A DNA stretch of 64,000 nucleotides from Thelephora terrestris (lineage: Eukaryota; Basidiomycota; Agaricomycetes; Thelephorales; Thelephoraceae): NCBI GenBank assembly GCA_015956445.1, contig WIUZ02000001.1, positions 930,001 through 994,000 of the forward strand. The letters are read 5' to 3'. A program made the position numbers and the translations under genes. The notes under the pieces are model-generated. The model ran no database searches. It saw only the letters and a list, made by a program, of their open reading frames with translations, and had not been told where the DNA came from. Below, in pieces: positions 34,678 to 47,194 of this stretch (positions are counted from its first letter, which is position 1; each line of letters begins with the position of its first letter).

Positions 34678-37600
34678 ATGTCCTCTCCGCCAAACTCTAG
34701 AAACAACTCCCGTTCCGTGTTCTCTCTCAACTCCTCAACATCCGGGTCTAGACCTTTTTTGAACATCTTAAATCCAATGGCGAGAAGTCGAGGTTACGTC
34801 CAGGCCAATCAGTCTGTGCTGGAAGAGGCCGAAGAGGAAGAAGTAGATAACACTTCCGTGTTCGCGCTGCAGAATTCTCCCCGCCAACGCGTCCAACGAG
34901 AGCTCACACCCCAGCCTACCTACCCCGCCTTGGCCACGAATGTTCTCCGGCCAAATATTCAGGAGGAGGACCGTAAGCACGTTCGTCCAGATAACTCCGA
35001 TTCTTCCGACGACGAAGTACCGCAAAGTCTCATGATCGAAGCCTCGTCTCCCAAGCCTAGGAGACAATCTTCCAAGTCCAAAGAAAAGGCGAGAGCCAAG
35101 GGAATATCCCGACCATTTACACGCCCTTCTTTATCTGCCGGGGGTGAATCCACCCGTCCGATCCTACCTACCACCACACAGGACGTGAAAGCGGCCTATG
35201 CATCCCCTCCTAAACAAGCGGAGATTGGCTTACCGGATCAATTTCCACACGTTTATTCTGGGACTCCACAACCGAAGCAAATGCGCGGTCTAGACGCATA
35301 CGAACGTGCCCTGTGGAATTGGGTCAACGTGTACAATCTCGATGCTTTTCTGCAAGAAGTTTACCACTATTACCAAGGCAAAGGGATCTATTGCATCGCA
35401 CTCTCACGCGGTCTAAATCTCATGTCAGTCCAATCAATCTTCCATTTACTACGCGTGCGTCTCACGCATTTTCCGTAGCACAGTAGGATTTGTCATTGGT
35501 TTTTCCACGTTCCTCCTGGGATGCGTCGAATATACGCGAATCCGATCAGAGCATATCACCCGACTGTCTGACGTAGTTGTTGACCACTGCGTCTCCAGGT
35601 AAGCGTGCCCAAATCGTCAATCTCAGCCATCCAATCGATACCTCGGCAGGTTCTCAGGATTTACCTTCCTATTCTTCCTCCTCTTTACCGCATTCTACGT
35701 ATGGCGGATCGTGACATTCGTATTCGAAGTCAGGCGACTGATGGAAATGTACCAGTTCTATACACATCTCCTGCGAATTCCGGATGTACGTGCTTCAACC
35801 CTTTTCGTCCGCCAAGGAAACTTAAACATGCTTTGTTGCCTAGGCTGATATTCAGACGATCGCCTGGCCAGAGGTTGTCCGCAGGATTGGTGCTATTCGG
35901 GAAGAGAACCCGCTCACGGCCTTATCATCCCATTCAACTTCCGATAGCACGACCGCTACCGCAAAGCTCGACGCTCATGATGTTGCTAATCGCATCATGC
36001 GACAAGAAAACTACCTCATCGCCCTCTTCAACAAAGAACTACTCGACCTACGCGTTCCCCTCCCTTCAATCTTCCAGCGTTTCGTTCCGCCAGAAGAGGG
36101 AAAGGGACGTATGCTTACCAAGGCATTGGAGTGGAATCTACGCTTCTGCCTGATGGAGTACTTGTTTGACAAGGGTGGGCGTGTGAGAAAGGTCTTCCTG
36201 AAATCAAAGAATAGGCCGGCGCTCGTTGAAGGGTGAGTTAGGCGATTTCCCTCAGCACCTGAAACGGTTATCTTCTTTGCTTTAGACGACTAACGCGTTA
36301 CCGATTTTGGCAGGTTGAGACGAAGATTCGTGTTCATGGGCATTTTGAACGCAATATTTGCGCCATTCATTGTGTTATATCTCCTCATGTATTCGTTCTT
36401 CCGCTATTTCGACGTCCGTGCTTCCGTTTCCACCTCCATCACAGTCTAACACCAGCGCTCACCATGTATTCCCTTGTGCTCGCCTTTTATAGGAATACCA
36501 CAAGAATCCCTCTTCTATCGGCGGTCGCAAGTACACCCCATTTGCAGAATGGAAGTTCCGGGAGTTCAATGAGTTGCCCCACCATTTCACTCGTCGACTC
36601 GACGAATCATACCCCACCGCTTCCATGTACATCGGCCAATTTCCGAACGAGAAGATGACGATCATAATGCGCTTTGTTGCGTTCATCGCCGGATCCTTTG
36701 CCGCAGTCCTGCTATTGGCAACGGTACTCGACCCTGACCTATTTGTCGGGTTCGAGGTGACGCCCCACCGCACTGTGCTCTTTTACGTCGGCGTGTTCGG
36801 ATCGATCCTCGCCGTCGCGAGGGGGATGATTCCCGAAGAGAACAGGGTATTCGATCCGGAGTTGTTAATTATGGATGTCATCCAGGACACTCATTATATG
36901 CCGGACCATTGGAAAGACCAGCTTCATTCCAAGACGGTATGTCGGTCGTACACTACCTGGGGCATTACGTTAACTGCCGCTCTCGTTATCAATTCTAGGT
37001 ACACCAGGAGTTTGGCCAACTGTTTGCGATGAAGATCATGATCTACGCCCAGGAATTACTTTCCGTTGCGCTAACCCCGTTCGTCCTATGGTTTTCCCTC
37101 CCAGATTGCGCACCGGCGATCGTGGATTTCTTCAGAGAGTTCACTATCCATGTCGACACGTTGGGATACGTCTGTAGTTTTGCAGTCTTTGATTTCAAGA
37201 GACATGGGAATGTGAAGGTCGGTCCACCCTCTTCCATCAGCATCGGATTTTTCCCTTGGTTACCCCTTCCCATCTTGTCAATCACCACCCCAAGATTTAT
37301 AATCTTTGGGGTACCTGCTGATGGACTGAATGCTAATCGATGTGTTGATGCAACTGAATACCATCCGTGTCAGAAAGACGTTTGCGCTTACTTCTTTCTT
37401 TCATCTTTTAGTTTGGTGCGCCAACAGAAGTAAACGATGAACACCTAATGTCGAAAGAGGGCAAGATGGAGAAGAGTTTCCTCAATTTCAAGGTCAGCCG
37501 GTTTCCCATAGCTTCATCCCCCTTCTCGTTCACTTTTATTTACTGACAAAACCGATGCCTTCTTTTGATCCATTCTACACCAAACTCTGGTGGATTCCCT

Positions 37601-38523
37601 GCGACTCTCACATGACCTCGCCTGCAATGTCCTGAAAACAACTCTAAATTCCCTGATTGGATCACCACTCATTCTTCTGGCCTGGGTTGTGCATGATCCG
37701 GCATTCACGTCTTTCTCGTGTCCTCCCCCCCACTCACCCCGCGCGCCTCCCACTATCACCATCGACATGTTTCCTTCACACTAAAATTTCCATCACTCAA
37801 ACACCTCGCTCTTTGTTCCGCCCAAAATTTTTTTGGCTCCGTTCGTCGGGCCATTACGGTATTTACGCTCGTTCGGAATTTTTTTAGGCGGCACACCCAG
37901 AATGGATCCCGCGAGACCCGACAGGATCTTTGTACCTCAGTCGGATGGCCACAATTCACGGACAGCATAGGCCACTCTCGCCGACTTTACCTTTCAATCG
38001 TCGCAGGATGCCAGGGATGGCATCTGTATACCAGCACCACCCGACTCAGCTTTGGGGACCACATCACCATCCAAACTCGAACGCCGGTGTTGGCACCGGG
38101 GTGAACGGAGGTGTTGACCCGATGGAGAGGTCGCGGGAATACGACCGGGCGTTGAAGGCGAGCCAGACGGTTAGGTCCAGGTTCAATCCTCCTGCCAGAA
38201 GCGCGGAAGACGTTCAGCAAAGCTTGATGGTTGGAATAGACATGGCCACGACTGCCATCTTGGGGGATTCGGAAGGCACGATGGCGCTTCAATCGAAGGG
38301 TAAGGGCAAGGCTACCGTGGACAGAGGAGACGATGAAGAGGGTGTGGGAGATGGTGTTAGTGGGCTCGGTGAATCGTACGTTGATGGCACGGCGAGACGA
38401 CCCAAGTTGCTGGGGCAGTCACAGACCCAGCAACAGGAAGAAGACGAAGAGCTCTTGGCAGACGGAGGCGTCCTGGGACTCCTCGCCCAGATTTACGGGC
38501 GGAAAGACCGAACTGGACTGTGA
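34678..38523 (+). CDS. ATG9: autophagy protein Atg9, lipid scramblase
   Basis: ATG 34678 ([13 protein letters not shown]). A cytosolic N-terminus of about 230 residues precedes the Atg9 core: [33 protein letters not shown], then [89 protein letters not shown] and [38 protein letters not shown] closes the domain. A Ser/Gln-rich tail continues to 38523. Atg9 vesicles seed the phagophore, and the trimer moves lipid between leaflets. Many introns of about 50 nt occur, plus one of about 395 nt (37493-37887) before the tail exon beginning [11 protein letters not shown]. Confidence 0.95.
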
Positions 38524-39707
38524 ATTCACCCTCATAGACTCGGACCATGGGAATCAACGTCGGGCTTTCTTTCCCCCTTGGTCCCTCGCAATAGCATTCC
38601 TCACCGATGCAACGGACTTCTGATATGCAATACATGTACCTTCACTGTTCGCGGCAGGGCCTTTTAAGATCGCGGTCATCAGGGCTCCCACGTTAATGCC
38701 TTTTCCTGTATGTACCCATGATGTACGACCTTACCCCACACTGGGATAATAATACCTTTTCTTCCCGTTCGAGTCTTACCCTTGTTACGTATACAACGTT
38801 GAGAGAAAAGGGTACATATGATGCCCCTTCCGTTCTATGGGAGCAGTATCCTGTGCTTTGATCAAGGGAGCAAGTCAGGACACGTAAAAAGGCCGATTGT
38901 GGGGCGCACATCGTTAGCCGTAAAATTGACTGTACGGCACTCACAAAGGTGTAAGGCACTACCTGTAGCGCCGCCAGAGAGCGCCAGAGTCCAAGAACGG
39001 CTCGGCCTGTACAACGCGTTATTGGTCCTTTTTTTTTCTGTTTCCCATGTTCAACGTCAAAGCGAAAGTGGCATAGATTCTTTGGCTTATGCCCAGAAGC
39101 CGAGAAACGGACACACATACGGGCGCCTGACAATTTCCGTAGACCGGAACTGATCTAGACTTGTGGTTAAGCGCATCTGACGAAATGACCGTGAGACGAC
39201 GGGAGCTACCCCAGACCACGTTCGTGTGTCTGCATGTGGACTTGTGTACGTCCACTGTCATGTAATGTTTGGTGATAACGTGATGGGGAAGATTGTTGAC
39301 TGTCGAACATTGAGACAGTGAACGTGTTGGCGGTTACTTGAGGTGCTAATAAACCGGCAAGCAACGATCTGGACCCTCCGTCGGAGGCGGAGGCCAATGG
39401 GGAAAAGCCTGGAAAAGCTCATCCGCGATCATGATCCCGAAGTGTGTCTGGATTGAAAGTCTCGCTCTGAGGGCACCGGTTGCGTGAAAAGGCTTTACAT
39501 TAAATTACTCATACAAGCTCTAACAAAGAGAAGAAACACGAGGTACGTTAGTATATGCGAAAAAAGAGATGCCGCGAAGCGTGTAAGATGGCGGACGAAC
39601 TAGCAAATCAAAGCTTGCAAAAACTCAACAAATAACGAGCAACGACACCCTCCAGCTGATTGCTCTTTCCGGAGGGGGGGATGGGATGGAGGCGGGATGG
39701 AACGAGG
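38524..39707. other. convergent 3' intergenic region
   Basis: About 1.2 kb between the ends of ATG9 and the heat-shock factor gene. Frames up to about 145 codons on both strands have no domain or splice support. Both 3' untranslated regions must lie here. Confidence 0.5.
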
Positions 39708-41793
39708 CTATGCGATATCTGATTTCCTTTTCCTCCTCGTACTCTTGGTGGGAGCCTCAGGAGAGAGTTGCCGAACGGAATTGGAGTCCGAGGCGACCTC
39801 GTCCAAAAACGCGGTCAGCTTCTCGGTTTCCCTGTCTTCTTTAGCCTCCTCCCCGCTAAGTTGTGGGGCAGTTACAGCGACCGGCGGCTCAATCTGGCCA
39901 CCTCCAAGGTCGCAGAAACCACCGTCGTTAGAGAATTGATTCAGCAGATCTTGGAAGTCGAAGTCTGCTGGGTCGATGTGCACGTTATCTAGGTTGGTAA
40001 CCTCGCTTCCTGGAGTGTCAGCGATCGCGTCGAGATTCTGAGGATTGTCAAAGTCGAACCCAAAGTGGTCCATGAACGATTTTATGTTTGTATCCATAAG
40101 ATTGACGCTATCTGCGACTGCATTAGCGCTCTCCCAGGTTTTGTGGAAACGACTGTCTTGCTCATTCAACGCAGGCAAAAAGTCATCCCGCGGCGGGGTG
40201 ATGAGAGACGAGGGATGAGCCGCCGTTGTGGCGCCGGTCGAGGATGAAGGGGCAGGAAGCAGAATGGGACGGTTAGGGGTCGGGTCTTGATCAAAGTTGA
40301 AGTGCAATTGAGCGGGTGAGTATGTGGTTAGCTGGTTATGAGGGTGGCTTATCGTGACCGGCTGAGTGGAGGTAGGAGGAGGTTGGATCGGGAAATTACT
40401 GTTCTGTAACGCCTGTACCAGCTTCTGCATCGATTGGGGCGAACTCATCATCTGGTTGATGAGATTTTGAACCATATCGCTCTGAAGCGAATCTGGGGCG
40501 TTGACAGCGTTGACATTGAACGGAAGAGGAGGGTTATACTGAGGAAGAGGAGGCGGATTCATCGAGTATGGGCCGTTTTGCACGGGGATGGAGGTCTGGT
40601 TCGGAGTGGGAGTGGGCGGGCAGAGAGCCGGAGTAGGGGTAGTGGGTTCCATGTGATCATCGATCGGCGTAAACAGCTCCGAGGCCGAAGGTGACGGCGA
40701 AGTGATGTGTGCAAATGTACCTGGTGAGAGGAAGGGTGTCAGTAAGGATTAGTGTCAATGAATACACGTGCCTCACCGTGTGTGTCCATATTCATGTCCC
40801 CGTCATCGTCCAATTCATCCGAGACGGATGCATTCCTAGCGTGCGTCTTGCCGCTACGGCTGCCGTCCGCAATCATCAATCGCTGACGTTTCCGTGGTAC
40901 GTGGACGTCTATCTGAGGATCCCCATCGTCCGATTTATGAACCGGCGAGGCAGCAGCATTGCCAAATACACCTGCCAGAAACTTGAGGATTCGGTTAATC
41001 GTGTCCTGATGTTTCTTATGCCTCTCCCTCGAAGCCATAGCCTCCTTCCAAAGATGTTCGTTCCCTTTCTTGAGTTCGTTGAGCTCAGATGAAATGGCTT
41101 GTTGGTGGCGTTTAATCGCGGAGATACCGTTAAGCAACGAGTTCACGTCCAACACCTGACCAGAGGGTAAATTCTGAAGAATCTGCTGTTGGTTCGACTG
41201 CGGGAATACTGGAAGGGGAGAAGGGAGTCGATGGTCTTCAGGAACGACGGCGTCCGGCTGCTTTTTCCGCTGGATAAGACATAACATGTCAGGATTATCT
41301 CTCCGAAAGTTCGGGTGTTCGAATTGGTGGGTCTCTATTTCGGAGTCACCCTTCAAGACGCCTTGTTGGAGATGTTGAACCTTGTGGAAACCGTACATGT
41401 TCAGTTGGCGGACGAATGAGGTCCATTTGTTGTGTTTAAACCATTTGGCGATGACCTCTCGTGCGAAGCGTTCGTGATCCAAGACTAGGAAGGTAGGGGC
41501 GTCGCTGATGAGTTTCGACGTGCCGGAGACGGATACTAGGGTATGAGGGTTGTACACACCAGTGAACGAATCCCCCTCTGCGGTCCAACTAATCACATTG
41601 GAGTTTTCCTCATCGTTGAGTATCCTGCGGATAATGTCAAGTCCGGTGTGCAAAACCGAGGTGAAATAACGGAGGCCACACACTGGTACAGCTTTTGTAG
41701 GAAGGCGGGCACGACCTTCCTGGCCTCTTTGCTCAGTCTTGGTGGCGAGCCACCGGTCGGCCTCGAGAGCGCGACCTGATTATCACTCGCCAT
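39708..41793 (-). CDS. HSF1: heat-shock transcription factor (4 exons, 631 aa)
   Basis: Exons 41793-41684, 41624-41560, 41484-40777 and 40720-39708 join to 632 codons. The DNA-binding domain runs from KVVPAFLQKLYQILNDEEN through ISWTAEGDSFTVLDHERFAR to FVRQLNMYGFHKVQHLQQG (residues about 25-130), with EHPNFRRDNPDMLCLI after it. A hydrophobic-heptad region (NSLLNGISAIKRHQQAISSE) is the trimerisation domain. A basic motif PRKRQRL may be a nuclear signal. The C-terminal half is Pro/Gln/Asn-rich with acidic patches, ending TRRKRKSDIA. It binds nGAAn arrays in heat-shock promoters. The intron 41485-41559 happens to be open in frame, so unspliced reading would insert about 25 residues into the DNA-binding wing. 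Only 152 bp separate its start from COX16. Confidence 0.93.
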
Positions 41794-41945
41794 TCCTGCG
41801 CGGTTGTTGGTAAAAGGGGCTTGAGGTGGCCGTGCGGATGGATGAAGGGAGGTGATCGCAGGAAACAAGGACAGGATGATAAAGTTGTCGGATGCAATTC
41901 GTCCCACAGGGGGGTGACTTCATATTCGGCGTGTCACTGCTCCTC

Positions 41946-42414
41946 ATGGGCGTGTTCGACTCGAGACCGCTCAACTCGACGCCTCTCAACAACAGATTGC
42001 GGAAGAGCCCTCTGCTCTTTGGCGTCCCATTCGTGATGATCATGGTCGTCGCCTCGTACGCACTAGTCCCGTTCGCTCAGACGAAGTACGAGCTGCAAGA
42101 CCGCAGGGTTTTGAATGTCCGTCCGCAAGTGATTTGACCACAGAAACGTCAAAACAAAACGTGTTTTATTTTTCAGGTCACAAAAGAACAGGAGCTCGGT
42201 CTAGAGAACCGAAAGAGAAAGTTCGATATTCGTGAGGAATACTTCGCAAGTGTCTCTCCATATTCCTCCGTCCCGATCCCTCCGATTTACCTTCCGTCTA
42301 CAGAAACTCAGCGCGAAGGCGGCCGAAGATTGGGAACCAAAACGTATCGAGCGTCCAGCCGGAACACCTGAATGGGGTGTGCCGCCGCATGAACCTTCAC
42401 GAAAGAAGTCGTGA
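41946..42414 (+). CDS. COX16: Cox16, cytochrome c oxidase assembly factor (3 exons, 116 aa)
   Basis: Exons 41946-42116, 42177-42245 and 42304-42414 join to 117 codons. MGVFDSRPLNSTPLNNRLRK matches the short matrix side of Cox16. LFGVPFVMIMVVASYALVPF is the single membrane helix, followed by KYELQDRRV, KFDIREEYF and DWEPKRIERPAGTPEWG, all typical. It sits in the inner mitochondrial membrane and helps Cox1/Cox2 assembly. The second intron (42246-42303) starts GCAAGT, a GC-AG intron. ATG 41946 is chosen over upstream frames because it gives the family's usual start. Confidence 0.93.
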
Positions 42415-42535
42415 TCCTCCCTGGCTTTGCGATCCAGGCATCAGGAATACAATGATGCAGTAAGTAACGACCATAGCTACCACAACCTACAAACGCAATA
42501 AATCAAATCAAAGGCGTTTAAAGGCAACGCAGTGG

Positions 42536-45500
42536 TCATGAGGAAGTTGACGAAGTGAAATTCAAGGCACCCCTTCCAAACGCTGATGCGATGGCCTGGA
42601 ATCCATCCTCCTTGACCTCCGAAAGGAACAAGTTGTGCTCGTTCGCCAAGCGTGCGTTGTTCGCCCTGATCTCCCGGATGACCCCGTGACTCTGGACGCA
42701 ATTCGGACATTCCGCTTCGCCCTCGGCCAGACAACTAGAGGGCTCAATAGTCAGACGAAAGGATTGAAACACAGTAGCTGTAACTCACCGTTGGTGATAG
42801 CTGTGGTTGCACATGAAATGGACACTTGGAAGGTCCAATTGACCAGCGCATGCCGAACACTGAGTTGCGTGGAACACCTTGGGCTGATCAGGATCTGATA
42901 GTTCCTCGACCATCGCAAGTTTCCCTTTTGTCTCGAGCCGGTAGGAAGTCGTTAGTTGTGAGTCCTGGGAGAAGGGAAGTAAGCAAAAGCAGGACGACAT
43001 TAAACAGTACTTCACCATATCAATATCTCCCTTGCCCTCAGCGATCTTCCTTACCAGCCAACCCTTGACCAGCCCCACACTCGCAATTCCGTTCCTGCTC
43101 AACAGCTGGAGTATGGAGAGGGATGGCATGATCTTCTTTTCATCTACGTAGTCAATCACCCTTTCCACATCTTTCGAATGTCTGTTCAGCTGCGCTTCGG
43201 ACGAAGTCAAAAACCGGAGAACGAGGGGGTAGAGTTGTCTGTGCTTTGGGCCATACAGATCCAAATAACCAACGAGTTGCCTCGCAGCCCCGTCCGCCCC
43301 GTCCTCGTCTCCAGAGGAGTCACAAGCTCGTTCCTTGTCCATCAAGAACCGCAGGACGTCCTCGTGCATCTCAAGTCTCTCCCACAAGAGAAGCAACCCT
43401 GGGGTGTACTGATAGGTAGAACACACGATGAGGGCATGTGTGACATCGTATGGGATCTTGTCGCTCTGCAGGATCCTAAGGGCCTTCGCTCTCACACTCT
43501 TCTCTTCTTCTTCTGACTTTGTCGGTATGGAGAGGTAGAGTTCCAACAACGTGTTGCAAACGGAGGTCTGGTCTGCTCGTTCAGCAGCCTCGTCAACCGG
43601 AACGTCCGCATCTCCCTTCTCGCTGCTTGCGGCTGCACCGGGATCGGCAGACTGACCCCACCGTCGCAAAGCAACAGTCTCCAAGAAGGTGACGAATTGT
43701 TCCATGTGATCCACGAAGTGAGCGAAATACACCTTGGGTGAGGGGCGTTTGACAGGTTCCCGGGGTTTGGGGGTTTGCATCGTCACAGTCGTATCGCCAG
43801 GTAATGCAGATGCAGCCATCGGTGGAGTCGATTCCGCGGGTTCCTCGACGGCCGTTGCTTCCCTCCTTCCCCTTGCCGTGACTGTCGTGCCCGTCCCAGT
43901 TGTTGCGGTCTCGTTCGTCGCGGGTCTGCGGTTCAATGCGAGGTAAGAGAGATATGAAGGTCCGAATCCTTGTTGGCGTCCGGCGGATGGGAGGCCTGGA
44001 TCCTCCACAACCTCATCGGCGTCGTCAACCGTGAGGAGACTGTTACTGGTGCAAATGTCGATGAGAAGCTCGGTGGTCTCCTGGGGGAGATTCGCAAGCA
44101 TCGCCCGCCCATATCTCGCAAGGTTTGTCTCTGCCTTGAGACACAGAACCGTCAACGCCTTGTAGCGGAAGTTGAAAAGAAAAACAGACCGTCTCAGGGC
44201 CCAACCTTCTCAAGTAAGCCAACGCCAGCTTGTAGTTCCCTGCATCCTCGATTTGGATCCTCAAGTAATCCTCGTGTCGTTCGTATCTCTTGGCAAGGTA
44301 TGATGCGTGGTCAAAGTAACCAGCCTGCCTGCACACCCTGATTGCCGTGTCCAGATCGAACGGCAGCTCCGGCAGCTTCCCCGAGTGGTCTCCTTCCCCC
44401 CCAGCGATGGCCAAGTCGGAACGTTTGGATTCGGTTTTAATAAAGCTGTCGAGACGGGCGACATCCTTGAGCTTGGTGTAGGTATTGAGGAGGAGGGTCG
44501 TGTGGTCGGAGTTTGCCAATCCCATGGCGTGGAGTTCTTGCAGATAAGTGACGAGGTTATGGATTCTTTGAGCGTCGAGGAACTAGAGGTGCGGTTATTA
44601 GCCAAGTGAAAATTACTGTCTGTGCCAATCCACCTTTCGAATTATATAGCTCGGTTGGACGTTCCCAATGGTCTTGACGAACTGCTTCATCGCACCGTCG
44701 TAGTCTCCCTTTGAGTACAGGTGATCGCCGTATTGTCGATGGATATCAGCAACGCTCGCCTCATCCAAATTCTGCGTCTTGCCGAGGTTGATTGCGATGA
44801 GGTACAGTGATTTCCTGTACAACATATCGAGCTTCGCGGCCGTGGGCTTCTCTTGAAGTCGCGAGAGCTACGGCAAATCGATAAATGTCACAAGGGGGGG
44901 AAACAATCATGACCTTACTTTGCCATCGTTGGAGAGAACATAGATATCTCCCCACTGCGAAACCACCTGGCGCACGCCTTCCACAAATGTGCCCGAGAAT
45001 GCAACCAGCTTGTTTTCGGGATCGAAGACGGTTACTTTGGCGATATCTGTGTTTGGCTGCGTTTGCCCCCTTGCCACAAAATTTCTCACAGTCGCAGAAG
45101 CTGAGGTTGCTGTAGGCGCGAACGGGGGGGAAATTATGACCAAATAATTGGTGTGCGTGTAAATCGACGACTTCGTCCCTGGATGCAAGTATTCAGCGGC
45201 TAAACATAGGTACTCTGTCTTCGTGTCTGACCTTCGTAAGCGTAACATGCTCCCCGTCCGTCGGTTCCTACGACGTAAACCGCTTCATCTCTCGCAACGA
45301 TCATTTCCTTTGACCGCCAGTCTAGCGTTGCGCATCCCAACCCTGCGCCAACCTGGTCAACGACCGCTGGCGTACCACCGCTGCCTCTACCGGATGCTTG
45401 ATACGAAAGGACATTGTTGGTGGTGACAATAAACAAGTGGACGTTCGGATTCTCCTCAGTAGGCTCCTTGAATCCCAGTCCGGTTACAGGTTCTGTGGGA

Positions 45501-46244
45501 CTTTCCCTCACCACCTTCGCTTTGGGTAGAGACGTGAGAGAGGTTGAACCTGAGAAGATAGATTGATCCAGTTGGCGATATAATAAGACGGTGCCGTTAG
45601 CGAGGCCAATTGCGAGATGTGTCAGGGAATTTGATAACGCAACAGTCGACACGGGGTGCGGACCCGCAGGGTGTGGTAACTTCGTAGATCGTAAGAGAAT
45701 AGGGGAGTCCGACTTTTTGTCGATAGTCTCAAGGTCCCATATCTTCAAGAGAGGATGTCGCACAGAATCTTCTTCCTATAACTTGACTAAATCAGTACCC
45801 AAGGCGGAAAGCAATATAATCCAGACGCACCCCAAGAGTCACCAGAATTCCCTTCTTCTCCACAATATGTGTGACACGTCCAGAAACGTGGACCACCCAT
45901 GTCCGGATCGGCTCGAAAGATTTATCGAGGATGTATATTCTGCCGTTGACATCCGCGACAAGGATACCCACAGATGAGGAAGAGACAGTTGCGATTTCGA
46001 ATGGGTTCTAGCAAACGAAATCACTATGGAGGTGTGCCCAGCAGGCACTTGTGGGTGCCGAACGGATAGAGGCGTACCTTGAATATCGCAGGAGGACTAG
46101 CGAGGTCGTTGACATCTTTTACGGGCACCAAGTCAAAGAACGCGAATTGTTTCCACTAATACACGCTGTCAGCACGGGTAGCTAGGTCCATGATAACAAG
46201 CCGGGAGCAATTACCGCAGGGGCTGCGGGTGCCGTGGTGACCAT
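42536..46244 (-). CDS. VPS11: Vps11, HOPS/CORVET core subunit with RING-H2 end
   Basis: ATG at 46244 (MVTTAPAAPAWKQFAFFD). The N-terminal third is a beta-propeller spread over many short exons (LIVTTNNVLSY-like FIVTTNNVLSYQASGRG). The alpha-solenoid follows (LAKRYERHEDYLRIQIEDAG; NYKLALAYLRRLGPETV). Near the C-terminus is the zinc finger CSACAGQLDLPSVHFMCNHS, then YHQRCL and, after an intron, CPNC. This is the RING-H2 that bridges HOPS and CORVET. A coiled-coil-like tail ends ALNFTSSTSS. The complexes tether endosomes and vacuoles through Rab5/Rab7-type GTPases. More than ten introns; the protein reaches about 1000 residues. Confidence 0.93.
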
Positions 46245-46465
46245 AGTTTAACAAGGGTCCGATGTGGGCTACCTGACGATATGTCAGTGAAAACCCTCCT
46301 GAGGTTCGGCGGGGGGTTCAGCACGCGCAATTCCGCGAATTAGTGAATGAAGGGGGCGAGTGTGCGATTGCCGAGCGGGAGGACGCGACGGGGGTGGATT
46401 GAGTCCGATGATCTTACGCACGCCCTGGACGTGATTACTCCTGAATTACTCCTTTAACCACATCC

Positions 46466-46840
46466 ATGACCATGAGCGACGAGCACCCTGTCCCTTCGGG
46501 GTCCTCCCAGAAACAACCAGAAACCACTGTCTCCCTTCCTGCTCTAGACATTCCCTCCTCTGATCTCGACCTTGACTTCATCATCGCTCCGTCAGAACCA
46601 ATCCCTGAGCAGTGGGCCGAGCTCGATTCTCAGTTTCAAATGCACGAGGATAACTAAAACGATTCATCCACCCACAGGTCTACAAAGGTGCAGAAGAGGG
46701 CCTCGAACGTCATGAAGCTCTCTCTCGAGCATAAGAAGCTAGAGGAGGAGTTGAGGATCATGAACGAACGTCTCAAGGCCGCAGAGCAGGCTATGACTTC
46801 GAAGAGAGGGTCAACACTCCGTTCACCTTCCTCCCTCTGA
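46466..46840 (+). CDS. small coiled-coil protein (2 exons, 109 aa)
   Basis: Exon 1 is 46466-46632 and exon 2 is 46678-46840; the 45-nt intron starts GTTTCA, contains a TAACTAA branch-like word and ends CACAG. The protein starts MTMSDEHPVPSGSS. It has an acidic middle (DIPSSDLDLDFIIAPSEP) and a coiled-coil second half (KLSLEHKKLEEELRIMNERL) ending SKRGSTLRSPSSL. No family recognised. It is divergent from VPS11 with 221 bp between starts. The unspliced reading stops within the intron, so the splice call decides the protein. Confidence 0.6.
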
Positions 46841-47194
46841 GCTGAGCTGACAGATGTTACAGTGCGCCATCGATTTCGAATAGAGCATGATGCATTGCAT
46901 GAACTACCGATACCACTGTAAATTACTCTTCGCCCCTGTCATTTTTTCCTGGATGGCCTTTTCTCATCTTTGTCTATTGTTTATCCTTGCCTTCGTGCCC
47001 GTACTATAGTTTTAGTGCCTGGAGGAAACAAGTCCTAGTCAATGTTTCATTCACATCCCTGCCGTTGCCCTCGTCCTTGATCGCATCAGCTTACAGCCCC
47101 CAGCGTCAACATCAGGCCACAAGGCCAGGATCGCTCACAAAGGTCGTTAGGCTGTTCAGTGTTCCACCTCTCGCTCTCTTTTCCACAATCCACT
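46841..47194. other. intergenic, upstream of elongin A
   Basis: Contains the 3' end of the small coiled-coil gene and the promoter of elongin A. No motif stands out. Confidence 0.4.
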
